DNA of 64,000 nt from Haloferax prahovense DSM 18310 (GCF_000336815.1 NZ_AOLG01000009.1:1-64000), one strand, 5' to 3'. Positions 8,065-17,987 are shown, numbered from the stretch's first letter. The notes: generated from the letters alone by a model not told the origin. Numbers and translations are program-made.

Positions 8065-8724
8065 ATGAGCACGACACAGTCGCCCGAAGAGACCCTCGCC
8101 GACGTGGTGATGGTCGACTACGGGCTCGGAAACCTCCGGAGCGCCATGCGCGGGCTCGAACGCGCGGGGGCGAACGTCGTCGTCTCCGACGACCCGGCCG
8201 ACTTCGACGACGCCGACGGCATCGTCCTCCCCGGCGTCGGCGCGTTCTCCGAGGGGATGGAGAACGCCGGCCCCTTCCGCGAACCGCTCGCCGAGGCCGC
8301 CGCCGACGGGACGCCCATCTTCGGTATCTGTCTCGGGATGCAGATGCTGCTTACCTCCTCCGAGGAGGCCGACCACGCGGGCGAGGGCGAAGTCGAGGGG
8401 CTTGACTTCATCCCCGGTCGCAACGTCCGCTTCGACGAGGGACAGAAGGTCCCGCACATGGGCTGGAACGAACTCAACGTCCGGCGCGACCACCCGCTCG
8501 TCGAGGGCGTCGACGGCGAGTACGCCTACTTCGTCCACTCGTACTACGCCGACCCCGACGACGAGGACGCGGTCGTCGCCTCGACCGACTACGGCGTGGA
8601 GTTCCCCGCGGTCGTCGCCAACGAGGAGGGAACCGTCTTCGGCACGCAGTTCCACCCCGAGAAGTCCGGCGAGACCGGGCTGACCATCCTCCGAAACTTC
8701 GTCGAGTTCTGCGCGGAGCGATAG
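8065..8724 (+). CDS. hisH: Imidazole glycerol phosphate synthase subunit HisH
   Basis: A 219-aa glutamine amidotransferase subunit that feeds ammonia to HisF in histidine biosynthesis. It has the DYGLGNLRS start of HisH, the nucleophile Cys89 in GICLGMQ, the conserved PHMGWN motif (about 132-137), and His197-Pro-Glu199 in QFHPEKSG completing the triad. ATG 8065 directly follows a short leader and gives an N-terminus only slightly longer than bacterial HisH. The other his genes are not adjacent, as is common in haloarchaea. Confidence 0.96.
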   Translation: MSTTQSPEETLADVVMVDYGLGNLRSAMRGLERAGANVVVSDDPADFDDADGIVLPGVGAFSEGMENAGPFREPLAEAAADGTPIFGICLGMQMLLTSSEEADHAGEGEVEGLDFIPGRNVRFDEGQKVPHMGWNELNVRRDHPLVEGVDGEYAYFVHSYYADPDDEDAVVASTDYGVEFPAVVANEEGTVFGTQFHPEKSGETGLTILRNFVEFCAER

Positions 8725-8778
8725 GCCGAATCTGCCTGCCCCGACGGTCTTTTGTCGCCGCTTCGTGAAGGGGGTGGC

Positions 8779-9585
8779 ATGCAGGCAGTCACGCTCGGCC
8801 CGGCGGGCACGTACTCCCATCGCGCCGCCCGCGCGGTCGCCGACGACGTCGCCTTCCGAGAATCGGTCACTTCTATCGTCCAAGCGGTCGCCGACGGGTC
8901 GTTCGAGCGCGGCGTCGTTCCCATCGAAAACAGCATCGAAGGGAGCGTCACCGAGAGCCTCGACGCCGTGGCGAACTCGGATGTGAGCGTCGTCCAGGAG
9001 ATCGTCACGCCCATCCGCCACGCGCTGTTGGCCCAGAGCGCGAACTTCGACGTCGTCGCCAGCCACTCGCAGGCGCTCGCGCAGTGTCGGTCCTACCTCG
9101 AAGAGAACTACCCCGACGCGAAGCTCGAAGCCGTCGCCAGCACGGCCCGCGGCGTCGAACGCGCCCGCGCGGACCCGTCGGTCGCGGGCATCGGTCACCC
9201 CGACAACGTGGGTGACGACCTCGAAATCATCGCCGAGGACATCCAGGACCAGTCGTCGAACGCGACGCGGTTCCTCGTCATCGCGCCCGAGTCCGCCCGC
9301 TCGGACGCCGGCGGCAAGAGTTCGCTCGTCGTCTACCCCAACGCCAACTACCCCGGTCTCCTCTTGGAACTGCTCGAAGCGTTCGCCGAACGCGACATCA
9401 ACCTCTCGCGCATCGAGTCGCGCCCGAGCGGCAACCGCCTCGGCGACTACCTGTTCCACATCGACGCCGACGCCGGCCTCTACGAAGAACGGATGCAGGA
9501 GGCGCTCGAAGAGGTCGAGGGCATCGCCCGCAACGGCTGGGTTCGCGTCCTCGGGTCGTACGACACGCGGCACGTGCTGTACTGA
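8779..9585 (+). CDS. pheA: Prephenate dehydratase (PheA) with ACT domain
   Basis: A 268-aa enzyme that converts prephenate to phenylpyruvate for phenylalanine synthesis. Residues 1-175 form the PDT domain: LGPAGTYSHRAA at the start, PIENSIEGSV (about 55-64) and SNATRFLVI (about 165-173), which contains the catalytic TRF. Residues about 185-265 are an ACT domain with PGLLLELLEAFAERDINLSRIESRP, the likely phenylalanine-sensing site. There is no chorismate mutase domain, so that activity must come from another gene. ATG 8779 gives the family N-terminus. Confidence 0.96.
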   Translation: MQAVTLGPAGTYSHRAARAVADDVAFRESVTSIVQAVADGSFERGVVPIENSIEGSVTESLDAVANSDVSVVQEIVTPIRHALLAQSANFDVVASHSQALAQCRSYLEENYPDAKLEAVASTARGVERARADPSVAGIGHPDNVGDDLEIIAEDIQDQSSNATRFLVIAPESARSDAGGKSSLVVYPNANYPGLLLELLEAFAERDINLSRIESRPSGNRLGDYLFHIDADAGLYEERMQEALEEVEGIARNGWVRVLGSYDTRHVLY

Positions 9586-9681
9586 ACACCCGCGGCCCGC
9601 GTTCCGCGGTCCGGCCGGACGCTCTCGATATGTGGGTCTGAGCACATCTTTCTTTGCCGTCGGCGACGTACTCGGACGCGT

Positions 9682-10092
9682 ATGCAGCGAAACCCGTTCG
9701 ACGAGATAGAAGACCTGTTCGACCGGATGGGCCGGTCGTTCGAGGAGTCTGGTATCGGTCGGTTCCAAGATATCTCCCTCGACGTCGTCGACGACGACGA
9801 GGCCATCGAGGTCGTCGCCGACCTCCCCGGCTTCGAGAAGGACGACCTCGACGTGAGCGTCAGCGGGCGGCGACTCACCATCGCGGCCGACCACGAGGAA
9901 TCGTCGGAGGTCGACGACGACCAGTACGTCCGCCGCGAGCGGAGCCAGCGGTCCGTCTCCCGGACGATTACGCTCCCAGCCAAGGTCGTCCGCGACGAGG
10001 TGACGGCGTCGTACAAAAACGGCGTCCTGACCGTGGCGCTCCCGAAGGCCGAACCCGCGGGCGACGACTCCACGCAGATCGACATCGAGTGA
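9682..10092 (+). CDS. Hsp20/alpha-crystallin small heat-shock protein
   Basis: A 136-aa ATP-independent chaperone. The N-terminal arm has a haloarchaeal NPFDEIEDLFDRM motif. The alpha-crystallin domain spans about residues 35-125: VVADLPGFEKDDLDVSV, then the diagnostic YKNGVLTVALPK near the end. The next gene encodes a paralogue with the same layout and a third is at 41.5 kb. The ATG at 9682 gives MQRNPFDE, and matching starts in the paralogue support it. Confidence 0.92.
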   Translation: MQRNPFDEIEDLFDRMGRSFEESGIGRFQDISLDVVDDDEAIEVVADLPGFEKDDLDVSVSGRRLTIAADHEESSEVDDDQYVRRERSQRSVSRTITLPAKVVRDEVTASYKNGVLTVALPKAEPAGDDSTQIDIE

Positions 10093-10208
10093 TGCGGCTC
10101 ATCTTTTGAATGCGGATGTTTCGGGGGCTGTAGCGTGCGAACTGCTATCCACGTTCCGGAAACGATTATCTCCTCAGACGGCGTCCATATGCCTCGGTGA
10201 AAACACAC

Positions 10209-10652
10209 ATGATGCGACGTACCAACCCCTTCGACGACTTCGAGGAACTGTTCGAACGAATGTCCCGCCAGTTCGACGAGATGGGACGGCAGTTCGACCG
10301 CTCGGGCATGATGGCGCAGGTCCGCCACGAGATGGCCATCGACGTCACCGACCACGACGGCGAAATCGTCGTCACCATCGACCTCCCGGGCTACGAGAAA
10401 GAAGACATCTCCCTGTCGGTCGCCAACCGCACGCTGACGGTCGACGCGACGCGCGAACTCGACGAGGAACGCGCCGACGGCGAGTATCTCCGCCGCGAGC
10501 GCCGCCACGAGTCCGCCCGTCGCACGATTCGCCTCCCCGAGTCGGTCGACGAGGACGGCGCGTCCGCCGGCTACCACAACGGCGTCCTGACGGTCACCCT
10601 CCCCAAGCGCGACGTCGAACCCGACGACTCCCGCCGCATCGACATCGACTGA
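10209..10652 (+). CDS. Hsp20/alpha-crystallin small heat-shock protein (second copy)
   Basis: A 147-aa paralogue of the preceding gene. It has NPFDDFEELFERM at the N-terminus, the alpha-crystallin core IDLPGYEKEDISLSV and the closing motif YHNGVLTVTLPK. Two adjacent ATGs (10209 and 10212) are candidates; a GTG at 10197 is less likely. The two copies have diverged a good deal outside the core, so this is an old duplication. It is separated from the first copy by 116 bp, so it may have its own promoter. Confidence 0.9.
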   Translation: MMRRTNPFDDFEELFERMSRQFDEMGRQFDRSGMMAQVRHEMAIDVTDHDGEIVVTIDLPGYEKEDISLSVANRTLTVDATRELDEERADGEYLRRERRHESARRTIRLPESVDEDGASAGYHNGVLTVTLPKRDVEPDDSRRIDID

Positions 10653-10947
10653 GCCGGCGTCGCCGCCCGCGATAGTCCCCGACGCGCTGCCCGCGACAGG
10701 CTCTCTCTTGGCGGTCGTTCGCCGCTTTCGCTTCTTTGCCCGCCCGCCCGTCGGCGCGTTGCGGTCGCGATTTGCGTCGTCAGTTCTGTACTGGTCTCGA
10801 TTCTGGCGAAACGAGGTCCCGACGCCGTTTCTCGGCCAGTCTCTCCCGTTCGTCTCGTGCCATCGTGTGGCAACATCTGCCGCAATCAGACAGCCACACA
10901 AGTCGAGTATAGGAGTTATTTTAGGCCGGGGTACCACTACCACGGAT

Positions 10948-13824
10948 ATGGACTACGACCCGCAGGAACTCGAAGCGCGTTGGCGGGAGCGCTGGTCCGA
11001 GACCGGCCGATACGAGGCCGACCCGGACGCAGACGCCGACGACGCGACGTTCGTGACGGTGCCCTATCCGTACCCCAGCGGCGGGATGCACATCGGGCAC
11101 GCGCGGACGTACACCGTTCCCGACGTGTACGCTCGCTACCGACGACAGCAGGGCGACAACGTCCTGTTTCCCATCGCGTGGCACGTCACCGGAACCCCCA
11201 TCATCGGCGCGGTCGAGCGCCTGAAAAACCGCGAGGAGAAACAGCTCTCGGTTCTGACCGACACCTACAACGTCCCCGAGGACACGCTTTCGGACCTCGA
11301 ATCGCCCATGGGCTGGGCGCGGTACTTCATCGAGGAACACTACAAGAAGGGGATGCAGTCGCTCGGTCTGTCGGTTGACTGGCGGCGCGAGTTCACCACG
11401 AACAACGAGCGCTACTCGAAGTTCGTCGAGTGGCAGTACCGGACGCTCCGCGAGCGCGGGCGACTGGAGAAGGGCCTTCACCCCGTCAAGTTCTGTACGA
11501 ACGAGGAACAGCCGGTCACGACCCACGACCTGCTCGAAGGCGAGAACGCGGAGTTCCAGGAATACACGCTGGTCCGCTTCGGCTGGGAGCGAGCCGGCGG
11601 CGACGTGGTCGTCCCGATGGCGACCCTGCGCCCAGAGACGGTCCGCGGCGTGACGAACGCCTACATCGACCCCGAGGCGACCTACGTGGTCGCCGAGGTC
11701 GACGGCGAGACGTGGTTCGTCTCCGAGTACGCGGCCGACAAACTCGAATATCAGGCCCGCGACGTGGAGATTCTCGAAACCGTCGAGGGTGCCGAACTCG
11801 TCGGCCAGACGGTCGAAAACCCCGTCACCGGCGACGACGTGCTCGTCCTGCCGGCCGACTTCGTCGACGCCGACAACGCGACGGGCGTCGTCATGTCCGT
11901 CCCGGCCCACAGCCCCGACGACTACGTGGCGCTGCAGGAGGCCAAGGCCGACGCCGACTACCTCGAATCGTTCGGCATCGACCCCGCCGACGTGGCCGAC
12001 ATCGAACCGATTCCGATTCTCGACATCGACTCCGAGGACGACACGTACGGCGAGATTCCCGCGAAGTCGGCCGTCGAGAACCGCGGAATCGAATCCTCTG
12101 ACGACCCGGCCCTCGAAAAGGCGACGAAGGACCTCTACAACAAGGAGTTCCACGCGGGTCGCCTCAAGGAGTTCTACGGCGACTACGCCGGCGGCCTCGT
12201 CGAAGAGGTCCGCGACGACTACAAGGCCGACGGCATCGAGGCCGGCCAGTTCGACGTGATGCAGGAGTTCTCCGAGGAGGTCGTCTGCCGCTGTGGCGGC
12301 GACGTCGTCGTCGCCGAACAGGACACGTGGTTCCTCTCGTACGACGACGAGGACTGGAAGCGACTCGCCCACGACGTGGCCGACGGGCTGGACGCCATCC
12401 CCGAGAACACCCGTGACGAGTACCACCACACCATCGACTGGCTCAACGGGTGGCCGTGTATCCGCAACTACGGCCTCGGCACCCGCCTGCCGTGGGACGA
12501 CCAGTTCGTCATCGAGCCCCTCTCGGACTCGACCATCTACATGGCGTACTACACTATCGCCCACCGCCTGCAGGAGATTCCGACCGAGGAACTCACGCAG
12601 GACTTCTTCGACGCGCTGTTCTACGGGGCCGACGCGGTCGACGACGCCCCCGAGAAAGCGCTCGAACTGCGCGAGGAGTGGGACTACTGGTACCCCGTCG
12701 ACTACCGGTTCTCCGGTAACGACCTCATCACGAACCACCTGACGTTCTACCAGTTCCACCACGGCGAACTGTTCGACGAGCCGCAGTGGCCCCAGGGAAT
12801 CGTCATCATGGGCATGGGCCTGCTCGAAGGCCAGAAGATGTCGTCCTCGAAGGGTCACGTCGTCCTCCCCGGCGAGGCCATCGGCGAGTACGGCGCGGAC
12901 ACCGTCCGCTTCTTCCTGCTCAACTCCGCGGAGCCGTGGCAGGACTACGACTGGCGCGACGACCTCGTCGGCTCGGTTCACGACCAGCTCGAACGGTTCT
13001 GGAACCGCGCGCAGGAGATTATCGCCGACCCCGGACCGGACGAGCGGCCCGAACTGGAGACGGTCGACCGCTGGCTCCTGTCGAAGCTGCAGGACACCGT
13101 CCGCGACGTGACGACCGGGATGGACGAGTCCGAGACGCGCTCGGCCAGTCAGGCGGCGTTCTACAACTTCGAGGAGTCGCTGCGGTGGTACCGCCGCCGG
13201 ACCGACCTCGACCGCCCCGCGGCGAAGTGGACGCTCCGGACGGTCCTCGAAACCCGCCTGCGCCTGCTCGCGCCGTTCATCCCGTTCATGACGAACGAGC
13301 TGCACGAGCAGTTGACCGGCACGCCCGCCGAGGACGCGCCGTGGCCCGAACCGGACGCCGAGTTCGAAGACGAGTCGGTCGAACTCGAAGAGCGACAGGT
13401 CGAACGCCTGACCGAGGACGTGCGCGACATCATCGACGTGACCGACTCCGACCCCGACACCATCCGGGTCTACGTCGCCGCCGACTGGAAGCGCGACGTG
13501 TTCGAGACGGTCGTCGACAACGGCGACAACGTCGGCGCAATCATGGGACAGGTCATGCAGGACCCCGACCTCCGCGAGAAGGGCAACGACGTGAATGACC
13601 TCGTGCAGGACCTCGTCGACCAGACCCGCGGGCGCGACAAATCGACGCTCCGCGCGCAGCTCGAACTGGACGAGGCCGGCACCTACGAGCGCGCCGCCGA
13701 CTTCCTCGCTCGCGAGTTCGACGCCGACGTCGAGGTGTTCGCCGAGGACGACCCCGACATCGTCGACCCCGCCGACCGCGCCTCGAAAGCGATTCCGTTC
13801 CGCCCCGCGGTCCACCTCGAATAG
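10948..13824 (+). CDS. leuS: Leucyl-tRNA synthetase, archaeal type
   Basis: A 958-aa class I synthetase that charges tRNA-Leu. The HIGH motif is at residues 48-51 (PYPSGGMHIGHARTY) and KMSSS is at 630-634. The CP1 editing domain lies between, with WHVTGTPIIGAVERLKN at its entrance, which is typical of archaeal/eukaryotic LeuRS. The anticodon-binding domain occupies the last 250 residues. ATG 10948 gives MDYDPQELEARWRERW, the normal family start; the 80 codons of open frame before it are not protein-like. A TATA-like TTATTTTA (10917-10923) lies about 28 bp upstream, so the transcript is probably leaderless. Confidence 0.97.
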   Translation: MDYDPQELEARWRERWSETGRYEADPDADADDATFVTVPYPYPSGGMHIGHARTYTVPDVYARYRRQQGDNVLFPIAWHVTGTPIIGAVERLKNREEKQLSVLTDTYNVPEDTLSDLESPMGWARYFIEEHYKKGMQSLGLSVDWRREFTTNNERYSKFVEWQYRTLRERGRLEKGLHPVKFCTNEEQPVTTHDLLEGENAEFQEYTLVRFGWERAGGDVVVPMATLRPETVRGVTNAYIDPEATYVVAEVDGETWFVSEYAADKLEYQARDVEILETVEGAELVGQTVENPVTGDDVLVLPADFVDADNATGVVMSVPAHSPDDYVALQEAKADADYLESFGIDPADVADIEPIPILDIDSEDDTYGEIPAKSAVENRGIESSDDPALEKATKDLYNKEFHAGRLKEFYGDYAGGLVEEVRDDYKADGIEAGQFDVMQEFSEEVVCRCGGDVVVAEQDTWFLSYDDEDWKRLAHDVADGLDAIPENTRDEYHHTIDWLNGWPCIRNYGLGTRLPWDDQFVIEPLSDSTIYMAYYTIAHRLQEIPTEELTQDFFDALFYGADAVDDAPEKALELREEWDYWYPVDYRFSGNDLITNHLTFYQFHHGELFDEPQWPQGIVIMGMGLLEGQKMSSSKGHVVLPGEAIGEYGADTVRFFLLNSAEPWQDYDWRDDLVGSVHDQLERFWNRAQEIIADPGPDERPELETVDRWLLSKLQDTVRDVTTGMDESETRSASQAAFYNFEESLRWYRRRTDLDRPAAKWTLRTVLETRLRLLAPFIPFMTNELHEQLTGTPAEDAPWPEPDAEFEDESVELEERQVERLTEDVRDIIDVTDSDPDTIRVYVAADWKRDVFETVVDNGDNVGAIMGQVMQDPDLREKGNDVNDLVQDLVDQTRGRDKSTLRAQLELDEAGTYERAADFLAREFDADVEVFAEDDPDIVDPADRASKAIPFRPAVHLE

Positions 13825-13959
13825 CCGGGCGCGCCGCGGCACGACCGAATTCTATTTTTCAGCGCTGATATGCAGCTACGAGCACTGCTAAAAACGCCCA
13901 CTGAGCCGAGTATCTGGGCGCTCCCCTAGATTTACGGTATCACATACGATAATTAACAC

Positions 13960-14094
13960 ATGCTGTGCGAGGCATGCGAAGTCGAGATGTATCGCGTGGA
14001 CGACGAAAAGCGGACCGACCTCGAAGACAGGCGGACCTACGAGTGCCCCGACTGCGGCGCGACCGAAGAGCGGGCGAAGTACCGACATTGGTGA
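13960..14094 (+). CDS. Tiny CPxCG-type zinc-finger protein (44 aa)
   Basis: A 44-aa open frame with two cysteine pairs: C3-x2-C6 and C29-x2-C32 (CPDCG). This is the layout of the small CPxCG-related zinc-finger proteins that are abundant in Haloferax and mostly of unknown function. The middle is highly charged. The ATG is preceded by an AT-rich stretch (tatcacatacgataatt), a plausible promoter. Conserved cysteine spacing, the stop just before the next gene and its codon use support a real gene. No function can be assigned. Confidence 0.75.
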   Translation: MLCEACEVEMYRVDDEKRTDLEDRRTYECPDCGATEERAKYRHW

Positions 14095-14150
14095 GGTCGA
14101 CCCCGCGGTCCGGCGTTCGGTTTATCGTCTCGCCGAACTAACACTATTTC

Positions 14151-14369
14151 ATGAGCGAAGACGACTCGCTGAGCCTCGCACAGAAGGCCTACCACACCGT
14201 TACGCCGGGGACTCGACCGCGGGCGAACAGCGAGATGGACTCCATCGGGTGGACGATGTTTCTCATCCTCGTCGTCCTGATGGTTCCGTTCTTGCCCTTC
14301 ATCGCCATCGTCTACGTGCTCTCGAAGGTGTTCGGCTACCTCAACGCACAGCGAGGGCCGAGCCCGTAG
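14151..14369 (+). CDS. Small haloarchaeal membrane protein, unknown function
   Basis: A 72-aa protein with a hydrophilic N-terminus (MSEDDSLSLAQKAYHTVTPG) and one long or two short membrane helices (about residues 33-62), ending in a short polar tail. I do not recognise it beyond a haloarchaeal conserved pattern. It starts 56 bp after the tiny zinc-finger gene on the same strand and is convergent with the alanine dehydrogenase-like gene. Confidence 0.75.
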   Translation: MSEDDSLSLAQKAYHTVTPGTRPRANSEMDSIGWTMFLILVVLMVPFLPFIAIVYVLSKVFGYLNAQRGPSP

Positions 14370-14429
14370 CACGGGGCGTCGGACCGCAAAAGAGAACGGT
14401 GAATGCCAGCAGCGTCGGGTCGGGCGACC

Positions 14430-15425
14430 TTACTCGGCGAGACCGAGGAGGTCGAACGCGTAGCCGTTGTCGTTCTCGAACGCGTGCTCGTAGGCGACGT
14501 GGGCCGCCGCGACGTCCTGAATCGCGAGCCCCGTCGAGTCGAAGACGCTGATGCCGTCGGCGTCGGTGCGGCCGTCGAGGTTCCCGAGGACGATGTCGCC
14601 GATTGCGCCGTAGATGTCGTCGTCGGTGAGGACGCCCTGATTGTACGGGACGTTGATTTCGCCGGAGTGGGTGGTCTGGGCGTGGTCGTCGATGACGAGC
14701 TTGGCGTCCAAGAGCACCTCGTCTGCGAGTTCGTGTTTGCCCTCGGCGTCGGCACCCATCGCGTTGATGTGGGTGTGGTCGCCGACCGCGTCGCGCGGGA
14801 CGATGGGCGACTCGACGGGCGTCACGGTCGACAGCACGTCACAGCCGGCGGCCTCCTCGATGGAGCCCGCGCGGATGTCGAACTGGTCTTCGAAGGCGTC
14901 GATGAAGTCGGCGACGCGCTCCTCGTCGAGGTCGGAGACGACGACTTCCTCGATGTCGCGGACCTCGCTGATGGCGCGAAGCTGCGTGTACGACTGGACG
15001 CCCGCGCCGATGATGCCCATCGAGGAGGCGTCCTCGACGGCGAGGTAGTCGGTGGCGACGGCCGCGGCCGCGCCGGTGCGGAGCATCGTGAGCTCCGTCC
15101 CGTCGAGGAGCGCCAGCGGGAAGGCGTTCTCGGGGTCGGAGTAAATCATCGTGCCCATGACCGTGGGCAGGTCGTACTTGTCGCCGTTGTCGGGGTGGAC
15201 GTTGACCCACTTGATGCCCGCGGCGTCCCAGTCGCCCGCGTCCAGGTAGGCGGGCATCGACCGGAAGTCGCCGTTGTACTGCGGCAGGTCGATGTAGGAC
15301 TTCGGCGGCATCTGGGCGTCGCCGGACTCGTAGGCGGCGAAGGCGTCCTCGATGGCCGAGATGAGCTCCGGCATCTGGACGTTCTCGTGAACGTCGTCCT
15401 TGTTCAACAGCAGCGTCTTGCGCAT
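14430..15425 (-). CDS. Alanine dehydrogenase / ornithine cyclodeaminase family enzyme
   Basis: A 331-aa NAD(P)-dependent enzyme of the ornithine cyclodeaminase/mu-crystallin family. The substrate-binding segment is PPKSYIDLP (about 40-48), KWVNVHPDN lies at about 72-80, the Rossmann motif GIIGAGVQSYTQ is at about 137-148, and HINAMGADAEGKHEL is near 220. The family includes archaeal alanine dehydrogenase, ornithine cyclodeaminase and Delta1-pyrroline-2-carboxylate reductase, which I cannot separate here; alanine dehydrogenase is the usual haloarchaeal annotation. A TATA-like CTAAGTA (minus strand, 15448-15454) lies about 26 bp from the ATG, so the mRNA is probably leaderless. Confidence 0.87.
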   Translation of the reverse strand: MRKTLLLNKDDVHENVQMPELISAIEDAFAAYESGDAQMPPKSYIDLPQYNGDFRSMPAYLDAGDWDAAGIKWVNVHPDNGDKYDLPTVMGTMIYSDPENAFPLALLDGTELTMLRTGAAAAVATDYLAVEDASSMGIIGAGVQSYTQLRAISEVRDIEEVVVSDLDEERVADFIDAFEDQFDIRAGSIEEAAGCDVLSTVTPVESPIVPRDAVGDHTHINAMGADAEGKHELADEVLLDAKLVIDDHAQTTHSGEINVPYNQGVLTDDDIYGAIGDIVLGNLDGRTDADGISVFDSTGLAIQDVAAAHVAYEHAFENDNGYAFDLLGLAE

Positions 15426-15729
15426 AGAGACACGTTGCCGTACCTGCTACTTAGTTCGTTCCATTTCTGAACACAACTGCAAGTGTAACTTGGAAAGTGA
15501 GATAATTATCCAACTTCTAAGCAGTCGGTGGCGCCACGTGGTCGGCGCTCGTCCGCCCGTTGGGGAGCGGTGCAATGACGCTCGTCGGTTGGTCTCCGCC
15601 GCGTGCCGTCGTTCGAACGGTCCAGCCGCGGCTCATCGGAGGTTCGACAGCCGTCTTCGTCAAAAAGTGAGAGATTCGTCGCGCGGTTCAGGCGTCGGGT
15701 GATGGGGGTGTGAAGTCGTTAGCCGATCT
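15426..15729. other. Intergenic region of 304 bp between two minus-strand genes
   Basis: The right part is the region downstream of the thermosome gene and the left part is the promoter of the alanine dehydrogenase-like gene. Besides the TATA-like CTAAGTA at 15448-15454 there is an AT-rich patch at about 15505-15520 (gataattatcc). I see no credible small ORF, tRNA or strong hairpin in the remainder. Confidence 0.5.
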
Positions 15730-17403
15730 TCACATCGCGCCGCCCATACCGCCCATGCCGCCCATGCCACCCATGCCGCCGGGTGCGCCGCCCTCTTCGT
15801 CGTCGTCGCCGCCGGTGGAGAGGTCACCGGCCGCGATGATGTCGTCTATCTTGAGGACGAGGTTCGCGGCTTCGGAGGCGGAGGCGACGGCCTGCTCTTT
15901 CGCGTGAGCCGTCTCGACGACGCCCGCGTCGAACGCGTCTTCGACCTCGCCGGTGAAGACGTTCAGACCGGCGCGGACCTGACCTTCTTCGTGGGCCGCG
16001 CGGAGGTCGACGAGCGTGTCGATGGAGTCGAGACCGGCGTTCTCCGCGAGGACGCGCGGGACGAGTTCGAGCGCGTCGGCGAACGCCTCGACCGCGAGCT
16101 GCTCGCGGCCGGAGACGGAATCGGCGTAGTTGCGGAGGCGCGAGGCGAGTTCGACCTCGATAGCGCCGCCGCCGGCGAGCACCCGACCGTCGGCGACCGT
16201 CGACGCGACGACGTCGAGGGCGTCCTGAACGCCGCGTTCGAGTTCGTCGACGACGTGGTCGGTGGAGCCGCGGAGCAGGAGCGTGACGCCGTGGACGTCG
16301 TCGCCGATGCCCTCGACGTAGAACAGCTCGTCGGCCTCGTCGCGGCGGATGGAGGCGCGACCGAGGTCGGCGGCCTCGATGGAGTCGAGGTCGGAGACGA
16401 CCGCCGCACCGGTGATGTTCTTGAGGAAGCGGATGTCGGACTTCTTCGTCCGGCGGACCGCGAGGATGCCCTGCTTTGCGAGGTAGTGCTGTGCGAGGTC
16501 GTCGATGCCCTTCTGGCAGAAGACCACGTCAGCGCCGGAGTCGACGATCTGGTCGACCTTCGCCTTCAGCTGAGCCTCCTCCTGGTCGAGGAACTTCTGG
16601 AGCTGGTCGGGGCTCTCGATGGAGACGTTCGTGTCGATGTCGGTCTCCTCGACCTCGACGGGCTCGTTGAGCAGCAGCACGTCGGCCTCGTCGAACTGGA
16701 CCGGCATGTCGTCGTGGACGGGGTCCTTGTCGATGACGGCACCGGTGAGGAGCTCGGACTCGGACGCCGAGCGACCGGTCTGCGTCTCGATGGAGATGTT
16801 CTCGAGGTCGACGACGTGGGAGCCATCGTTGGCTTCGACGGTGACCTGTCGGACGGCGCGGACGATGAGGTCCGCGAGAAGCTCCTTGTTGAGCTCGGAG
16901 CTCTTGCCCGTCATGGAGGTCTCAGCGACCTTCTTCAGGAGTTCCTCGTCGTCGGGGTCGACGCGCTCTGCGATGTCGTCGATCTCCTCGCGCGCCTTCT
17001 CGGAGGCGAGGTTGAAGCCGCGGATGATGGCCGTCGGGTGGATGTCCTGTTCGAGGAGGTCCTCGGCGTTCTTCAGAAGTTCACCCGCGATGGCGACCGC
17101 CGTCGTCGTTCCGTCGCCGGCTTCGTCCTCCTGCGTCTCGGCGACCTCGACGATCATCTCGGCCGTCGGGTTGTCGATGTCCATCTCCTTGAGGATGGTG
17201 ACACCGTCGTTCGTGATGGTGACGTCGCCCATCGAGTCGACGAGCATCTTGTCCATCCCCTTCGGGCCGAGTGTGGAACGTACCGCCTCGGCGACTGCTC
17301 GTGCGGCGCGGATGTTGTACGCCTGCGCGTCGCGGTCCTTGACGCGCTGTGCATCCTCGCCCATGATGATCATCGGCTGACCCTGCTGCATTCGCTGGCT
17401 CAT
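15730..17403 (-). CDS. thsB: Thermosome (group II chaperonin) subunit
   Basis: A 557-aa ATP-dependent protein-folding chaperonin subunit of the CCT/thermosome complex. It has the group II signatures [31 protein letters not shown] and the ATPase motif [15 protein letters not shown] (about 90-105). The C-terminus ends in a GGM repeat tail, characteristic of haloarchaeal subunits and pointing into the cavity. The 557-aa length and genome context fit H. volcanii thermosome subunit 2, hence the symbol. The ATG at 17401-17403 gives [11 protein letters not shown]. Confidence 0.96.
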   Translation of the reverse strand: MSQRMQQGQPMIIMGEDAQRVKDRDAQAYNIRAARAVAEAVRSTLGPKGMDKMLVDSMGDVTITNDGVTILKEMDIDNPTAEMIVEVAETQEDEAGDGTTTAVAIAGELLKNAEDLLEQDIHPTAIIRGFNLASEKAREEIDDIAERVDPDDEELLKKVAETSMTGKSSELNKELLADLIVRAVRQVTVEANDGSHVVDLENISIETQTGRSASESELLTGAVIDKDPVHDDMPVQFDEADVLLLNEPVEVEETDIDTNVSIESPDQLQKFLDQEEAQLKAKVDQIVDSGADVVFCQKGIDDLAQHYLAKQGILAVRRTKKSDIRFLKNITGAAVVSDLDSIEAADLGRASIRRDEADELFYVEGIGDDVHGVTLLLRGSTDHVVDELERGVQDALDVVASTVADGRVLAGGGAIEVELASRLRNYADSVSGREQLAVEAFADALELVPRVLAENAGLDSIDTLVDLRAAHEEGQVRAGLNVFTGEVEDAFDAGVVETAHAKEQAVASASEAANLVLKIDDIIAAGDLSTGGDDDEEGGAPGGMGGMGGMGGMGGAM

Positions 17404-17429
17404 AGACAGGCCTTGATTGTTTGTGATTC

Positions 17430-17446
17430 TATAAAAAGGCTTCGCC
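17430..17446 (-). promoter_or_regulatory. Thermosome promoter: TATA box with BRE-like upstream bases
   Basis: On the minus strand the sequence reads GGCGAAGCCTTTTTATA; the TATA element is centred about 31 bp from the ATG. Purine-rich bases just upstream (GCGAAG) resemble a BRE. Haloarchaeal cct genes are heat-inducible, and this is the only strong TATA in the gap. The leader would be about 5 nt. Confidence 0.7.
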
Positions 17447-17588
17447 GACGAATCGAGCACTGAACTCCGCGCGTTCGCCGCGTTATCCCGGTTACCGTGC
17501 GACAGATGCGTCCTCTCGGGTGTTCGGGGATTTACTGTGGTACGTCATTTCACACCACAATTCTGTCCCGGCCGAGCCTCTTTATACG

Positions 17589-17987
17589 CTATTCTTCGAC
17601 CGGCTCTTTCCAGTGGACCGTCACCGTTCCGACGGCGAACGCGTCGTCGCCGCCGTCGTCGCGGACGACTCGGATGGTGTTCGAGCCCTCGACGAGGCTC
17701 GCGCCGGTCACGGTGTCGACCCAGTACTGCCAGCCGTCGCTCGGCGGGATGTCGAACCCCGAAAGCGAGTCGCCGTTGATTCGAATCTCGTGGCCGTACT
17801 CGCCCACGTCGAACGCCTGGATACCGAGGTACGGCTCTCGCGGGTCGTCGGTCGGGACGTCGAACTCGAACGTCGCCGTCTCGTTTCCGGCGTCGTCCGC
17901 CCAGTCGAGGTCCAGCGTCTCTCCTTCGGGGTGGAGGTGCGACCCGATAAACACGGTCGCGTAGTTCGCGCGGTGGTGCACGCTCAC
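17589..17987 (-). CDS. Conserved haloarchaeal beta-sandwich-like protein (DUF7383-like)
   Basis: A 132-aa acidic soluble protein without signal peptide. Its sequence alternates hydrophobic and polar residues like a beta-sandwich: ETATFEFDVP, EPYLGIQAFDV, HEIRINGDSLSG, and ends AVGTVTVHWKEP. The GFDIPPSDGWQYWVDTV stretch recalls carbohydrate-binding or galactose-binding-like folds. I believe it belongs to the haloarchaeal DUF7383 group but cannot confirm it. Upstream (minus strand, 18000-18012) there is an AT-rich TTTTTATCC element close to the ATG. Confidence 0.75.
   Translation of the reverse strand: MSVHHRANYATVFIGSHLHPEGETLDLDWADDAGNETATFEFDVPTDDPREPYLGIQAFDVGEYGHEIRINGDSLSGFDIPPSDGWQYWVDTVTGASLVEGSNTIRVVRDDGGDDAFAVGTVTVHWKEPVEE

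Noticed and set aside
7114-9894. A 926-codon minus-strand ORF
   Set aside because: It spans phnD, hisH and pheA in another frame; all three have full family motifs and this frame has none.
10921-13842. A 973-codon minus-strand ORF opposite leuS
   Set aside because: It is a high-GC shadow of a real LeuRS gene with HIGH and KMSSS motifs; its translation is low-complexity and rich in Arg, Val and Gly.
15736-15790. Short tandem repeat ccgcccatg near the thermosome end, considered as a CRISPR-like array
   Set aside because: It is the coding repeat for the GGM tail of the thermosome subunit; there are no spacers.
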